Part shown: piece by piece, positions 13,694-17,373 of the stretch | How positions within the stretch are numbered: the first letter of the stretch is position 1 | How the letters are laid out: the number at the start of each line of letters is the position of its first letter | Assembly (NCBI GenBank): GCA_900549415.1 | Contig: URNX01000059.1 | Location: forward strand, 1 to 17,373 | Length of the DNA stretch: 17,373 nt | Direction: 5' to 3' | From: an uncultured bacterium | GTDB lineage: Bacteria > Verrucomicrobiota > Lentisphaeria > Victivallales > UBA1829 | Position numbers and translations under genes: made by a program | Notes under the pieces: model-generated | The model's input: the letters and a program-made list of their open reading frames with translations, nothing else | The model's database searches: none | What the model was told of the DNA's origin: nothing

Positions 13694-16600
13694 TACTCCT
13701 TCAGGGAAGTTACAGTTCCACCATTACCAATGATTTGTTGTATAAAGGTCTGAGTGACATAGGTATGCATTTCAGCAGGAGTTCCTGCTCCGAACCCAAT
13801 GGAAAACGAAGCACTACTATTTTCTATCTGTGTAATATCAGTCGGGATATTCACGTCTCCACCAATAACCACACCTTCGCCACCGGACCCTCCAATAACA
13901 ATCGCCGTTCCGGCTAGCGCATCAACTGCTCCTGCTCCAGAAATACTAAGCGTCCCTGTTACGCTCCCTCCTGCACCAACTTCAGATCCACCTCCAGCAC
14001 TTTGATAAAAGCCTGCACTGAAACCAGAATCAGAACTATAGCCCAAAGCAATACCAACACTGGTAGTTCCACCAACAGCTCCACCTCCACTAAAAGTTAT
14101 CCCAATTTGGATTGTCCATAAGCCATTATAATCAATAGCATAACTCGTCCAGTTGTTGCAATACGCGAAATTATTCCATCCATCGGGATAGCCAAGGGGG
14201 TCGGCTGTTTGCCATTTGCCATACTCAGAACGATAGTTTCTAAACAGAAAGGCATAACCAAGTTCACCGATATAGGGTTTCCCGGTGTACATGATGTTGG
14301 TATCGGCACTTTCGCCGAACGAGGTCATACTGATGGCTTTGCCGCCGATATTAAGCGTGGAACCGAGCATATCATTAAACATTACCCCGTTTTTGCTGCT
14401 TAAAATGGGATTGCCGCCAGTGACATAGGGTTCGTTGATAAATGAGTTTTCGCCGCGATGAATCAGGGCAAGTTCATCCCAGAGGAATTTTTCAGACTTA
14501 CCATCGTGGATTGCCTGGGCAATTTGTCCATCGTTGTGATAATTAAAACTTGCGATCTGCAGCCCATTTTCAGTTACGCTCAAAACTTTATCCAGCCAAC
14601 CGTAGACGTAGGATTTGTCGCCCTCTTTAATCAATCGTCCGGCAGCATCATACGCGTATTCAGTTACTTTGCCATCTGTTGTGGATGAGACCAACTGATT
14701 GGCTTTATCATATGCATAAGATGTTGTCTTGCCGTTAACCGTCTTACTCAATATATTTCCGGCAGGATCATAAACATATCTTTCCGCCACATTGCCCTGC
14801 ATATCCGAAACTTGCAAAAGCTGTCCGCGCCGGTCATATAAATACATCTGATACTTGTCATCCACCACACGCCCGATAATCATTCCGTCTGGCGAATAGA
14901 TATATTTCAACATTGAAACCGGCGATGCTTTCCCTCCAAGTATCTTGCTTTTCAGCTGACCATATTTGGTATATTCAAAGTAAATCGGACAACCGTCGAC
15001 AATCTGCATCATAAGCTGGTTTTTATCGTTGTAAATATACTTGACTTCTTTTCCGCCCGACTTGATTTCAATCAAACGCCCGAATTTGTCATAAGCTTTG
15101 GTCTCCGCCAAAATCAAAGTCCCATTTTTGAGAATGCGCTCTATGCGCTGCCCATAACGATTATAACGATACGTAGTTTCAGCATCTCCGTCAGTTTTTC
15201 GTATCAGACGGCCGAAATAATCATACTGGAAGGTCGCTTTACGGTCTCCACGCGTAGAAGCGATGAGTTTTCCCCAGCTGTTGTATGAAAAGGTTTCAAC
15301 CTGATTATCCGCATACGTAATCTTTACAAGACGATCCAGTTTATCGTATTCATATTTGATGGAACGATCGGTTTTACCCTTCCATTTAGAGTCCATCCGG
15401 GAGAGCATTCCATACTTGTCGTGAACATAATCTGTAAGTTGACCGACACCCGTGCGACGAGAATCCAATCCGAAACGGTTCCAGTCAAATGTGATTGTGT
15501 GGCGGTTCTGATCCAGGACCTTGTGGAGCTGACCAGCCGCATTGTAAGAATATTCTACGCTGGTTTCATCGGGAAAAAGTTCTTTGATTACGCGGCCGAA
15601 TGCATCGCGTTCAAATTTTTTGACTCGTCCCGCCTGGTCACGGTAACTGACAGGCTGTCCGTTGCCGTTATACGTGATTTCAATTGAATTCAAAAGTTCC
15701 GCACCATCTTTGCGTTCAATTTTTGAAATCAATCCGGCCGACGTATAGTAACAGGTCGTCTGAACGCCATAAATATCCGTTGTCGTTTTCTGACGGTTGA
15801 AAGCGTCAAATTCCCGCTTAACAGTCTGATCGAATGAATTGGTTACCGCAACGGGATACCCAAAGCTGTTATAGTGAATAAAAGCCTGCGTCTGCCCATT
15901 GGAAACCGAAACGGGTTGATTGTTTTGATTGTAGTGAATTTGAGTGGCAACAGCAGGTTTTCCATCGGCATTCAGCCGGAAGATCTGCGTGGGATAAGGC
16001 GCACGACCATAAGAAAAAGCCGTTACCGGTTCCGGCTCTGTTTGATCTGCTGCACGACGAGTGATCAGTTTCAGATTGCCATCAGTATTGTATTCAAAGT
16101 TAATGTCGTTATCAGCCATGTCGCGAACACGGATCACATTGCCGGTCAATTTATCATAACGATAATTGACAACATCGCGTCCACGACCGTCTACAATTTT
16201 ACGAACTTTTCCTAAATATGCCACATCCATTCGCATAAAATAGTAAACGGTATAACTTTTCCCGGAAAACTCCGTGATTTTAAAAACACCGGTATTCTCC
16301 GCAAAATCATAAGATGCATGTTGGCGAAGACGGTTGGTCAAGCGCACTTTTCCCGGTTCACGATCCGGATATGAATAATTGAATTGCAGATCGGAAAGCA
16401 ACCGCCCGTTGATTGCTCCGGAATATTTGACTTTCCGATCTTTTTTTGCCTGAAGTTCCTGCTGACGTTCTTCCTGTTTTTGGTGCTGAACCAGCAAAGA
16501 CTCCGCAAATTCCCCCTGCCGGATTTTTGCGAGGAATCCATAATCGTCATATGAAAATTCAAAAGGATTCAAATCACCAGTCTGAATAGAGACCAAACCT

Positions 16601-17297
16601 GGACGCGTTGTCTTAACTTCTGCAGCACCGATCTCCTTTGGAAGGATTGTCAGAGAAAGAGTCTCATATGCAATTTTATGTACAACTCCGTTAATTTTAA
16701 GCTCAGAAACTTGCGAGTTTTCATAGTTCAGCTCAACGAATACGCAGTCGTCCTGAGAAATAGAAATTAACTTGCCCTTATTATAATTAAATGTAATACT
16801 GCGTCCTGCAGAGGAGGAAATCCGTTGAAGCCGTCCATTTTTATAGACAAATTTCCAACCCTGATAATTGCGTTTTCCTGTAAAGGTCCAATTCCCAGAT
16901 TGACGCACTTTTTTATCAGAAGCCGAGGTATTTGCTTCCCATTCCGAATAGGGCGCATAAAAACCGCGTCCTTTTTTCGCCGCTTCATAAAGCTCAATCT
17001 TGATGGCATCTTTGGGCATTTTTTTCTTTTTCGGGAAAAATTTTATCTTTTCGCCCCAAGGAGTTGTCCAAAGGACTCCGTCCTTATCGTAATATGCAGA
17101 GGATTCCAACTGCGGCGAGGACCAAGCAAAACCGAAAGCCCCCGTTTTTTCCCTGGCAGAATTATAAACCAGCTGAATCGGATAGCGAAGCTCCGGAGAA
17201 AAATTTGCAATTCCAAGAGTTCGGGTATATAAGAACCCGTTCTCTGTCAACGAGGCTTTTCCTGCAGTCAACGGTTTTGAAATAAAATTCACATTTT
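13693..17297 (-). CDS. Large Rhs/YD-repeat protein with a glycine-rich C-terminal tail (5' end missing)
   Basis: At least 1199 residues are visible. The frame is open up to base 17297 where real sequence ends. The apparent GTG start at 17292 has no ribosome binding site and begins mid-domain, so the true N-terminus, presumably with a secretion signal, is lost. Residues about 1-110 hold the Rhs entry region (LYTRTLGIANFSPELRYPIQ, GFGFAWSS-like GAFGFAWSS). Tandem YD repeats run from about 370 to 950 (RYDKLTGNVIRV, EYNTDGNLKLI, EFDAFNRQKTT, YDAAGRLIKEG). The Rhs core follows with YTGKPYIGELGY and GKWQTADPLGYPDGWNNFAY, ending at DYNGLW (Trp1059). The last 141 residues are a glycine/serine/alanine-rich tail of alternating hydrophobic strands with no nuclease or protease motif I recognise. 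Rhs proteins form a shell around a C-terminal toxin, so the tail is the presumed effector. The following gene may be its immunity partner. Confidence 0.88.
14152..14912 (-). repeat. Rhs tip/core repeat, copy 2
   Basis: This partner of 300-1060 lies in the same orientation about 13.9 kb away. It covers the last YD repeats and the core of the large Rhs protein. The copies differ at scattered positions and by at least one codon, so this is not a recent duplication. It is still similar enough to support homologous exchange of tails. Confidence 0.8.
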
Positions 17298-17373
17298 AGA
17301 TCGGAAGAGCGTCGTGTAGGGAAAGAGTGTAGATCTCGGTGGTCGCCGTATCATTAAAAAAAAAACAAAAAAA
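17298..17373. other. Illumina adapter plus A-run (sequencing artefact)
   Basis: AGATCGGAAGAGCGTCGTGT at 17298, continuing to ATCATT at 17355, is the full 58-base reverse complement of the Illumina universal (P5 side) adapter. An A-run with a single C follows (17356-17373), typical of reading past the end of a fragment. It is not part of the genome and should be trimmed. It also creates a false in-frame stop just upstream of the Rhs frame. Confidence 0.98.

Noticed and set aside
14700..16500. Tandem-repeat or CRISPR-like array in the Rhs gene
   Set aside because: The periodicity is the diverged YD protein repeat. There are no identical direct repeats with regular spacers.
17290..17292. GTG as the true start of the large Rhs gene
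   Set aside because: It has no ribosome binding site, it starts in the middle of a conserved Rhs region, and the upstream stop contains an adapter base.
1..17297. tRNA, rRNA, CRISPR arrays, riboswitches and phage attachment sites
   Set aside because: None was recognised on reading both strands. Short structured RNAs could be missed without a covariance-model search.

Overview
The window looks like a chromosomal contig end from a Lentisphaerota (Victivallales-like) bacterium. This rests on an H-X9-DG type pseudopilin in an operon with large secreted glycoside-hydrolase-like proteins (one resembling the DUF6259 group), YD-repeat (Rhs) proteins, and AGGAGG-type ribosome binding sites. No rRNA or tRNA is visible, so the lineage is an inference from gene content. 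The last 76 bases are not biological: 17298-17355 is the reverse complement of the Illumina universal adapter and 17356-17373 is an A-run. True sequence ends at 17297.

Layout. (1) 1-1149, minus: a small secreted Rhs-tip protein with its own signal peptide, cut at the left edge before its stop. (2) 1537-3447: an AraC-family regulator (minus) diverges from a short-chain dehydrogenase/reductase (SDR). The SDR has lost its C-terminus and runs in frame into the tail of an ISL3-family transposase. That in turn abuts the tail of an IS256-family transposase. (3) 3516-9694, plus: a tight three-gene operon of a pseudopilin, a secreted GH-A-like TIM-barrel hydrolase of 1106 residues, and a DUF6259-like hydrolase of 684 residues, visibly GC-richer than its flanks. 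(4) 9695-13309: an insertion-sequence graveyard with a decayed IS3-family element, the end of an old IS66-family element, and a complete-looking IS66 element (tnpA, tnpB, tnpC, inverted repeats). (5) 13376-17297, minus: a large Rhs protein (5' end cut by the contig end) whose stop codon overlaps the start of a 105-residue protein, an arrangement typical of a polymorphic toxin and its immunity protein.

How the parts may work together. Genes 3516-9694 probably form one polysaccharide-utilisation transcript, with the two enzymes acting on a complex glycan. The two Rhs genes share about 760 bp encoding the last YD repeats and the core domain, and then carry unrelated C-terminal tails. The small one is essentially a signal peptide joined to an Rhs tip. 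This Rhs pair, with its candidate immunity gene, is the most interesting system here. The remainder records at least five insertion sequences that broke up neighbouring genes.
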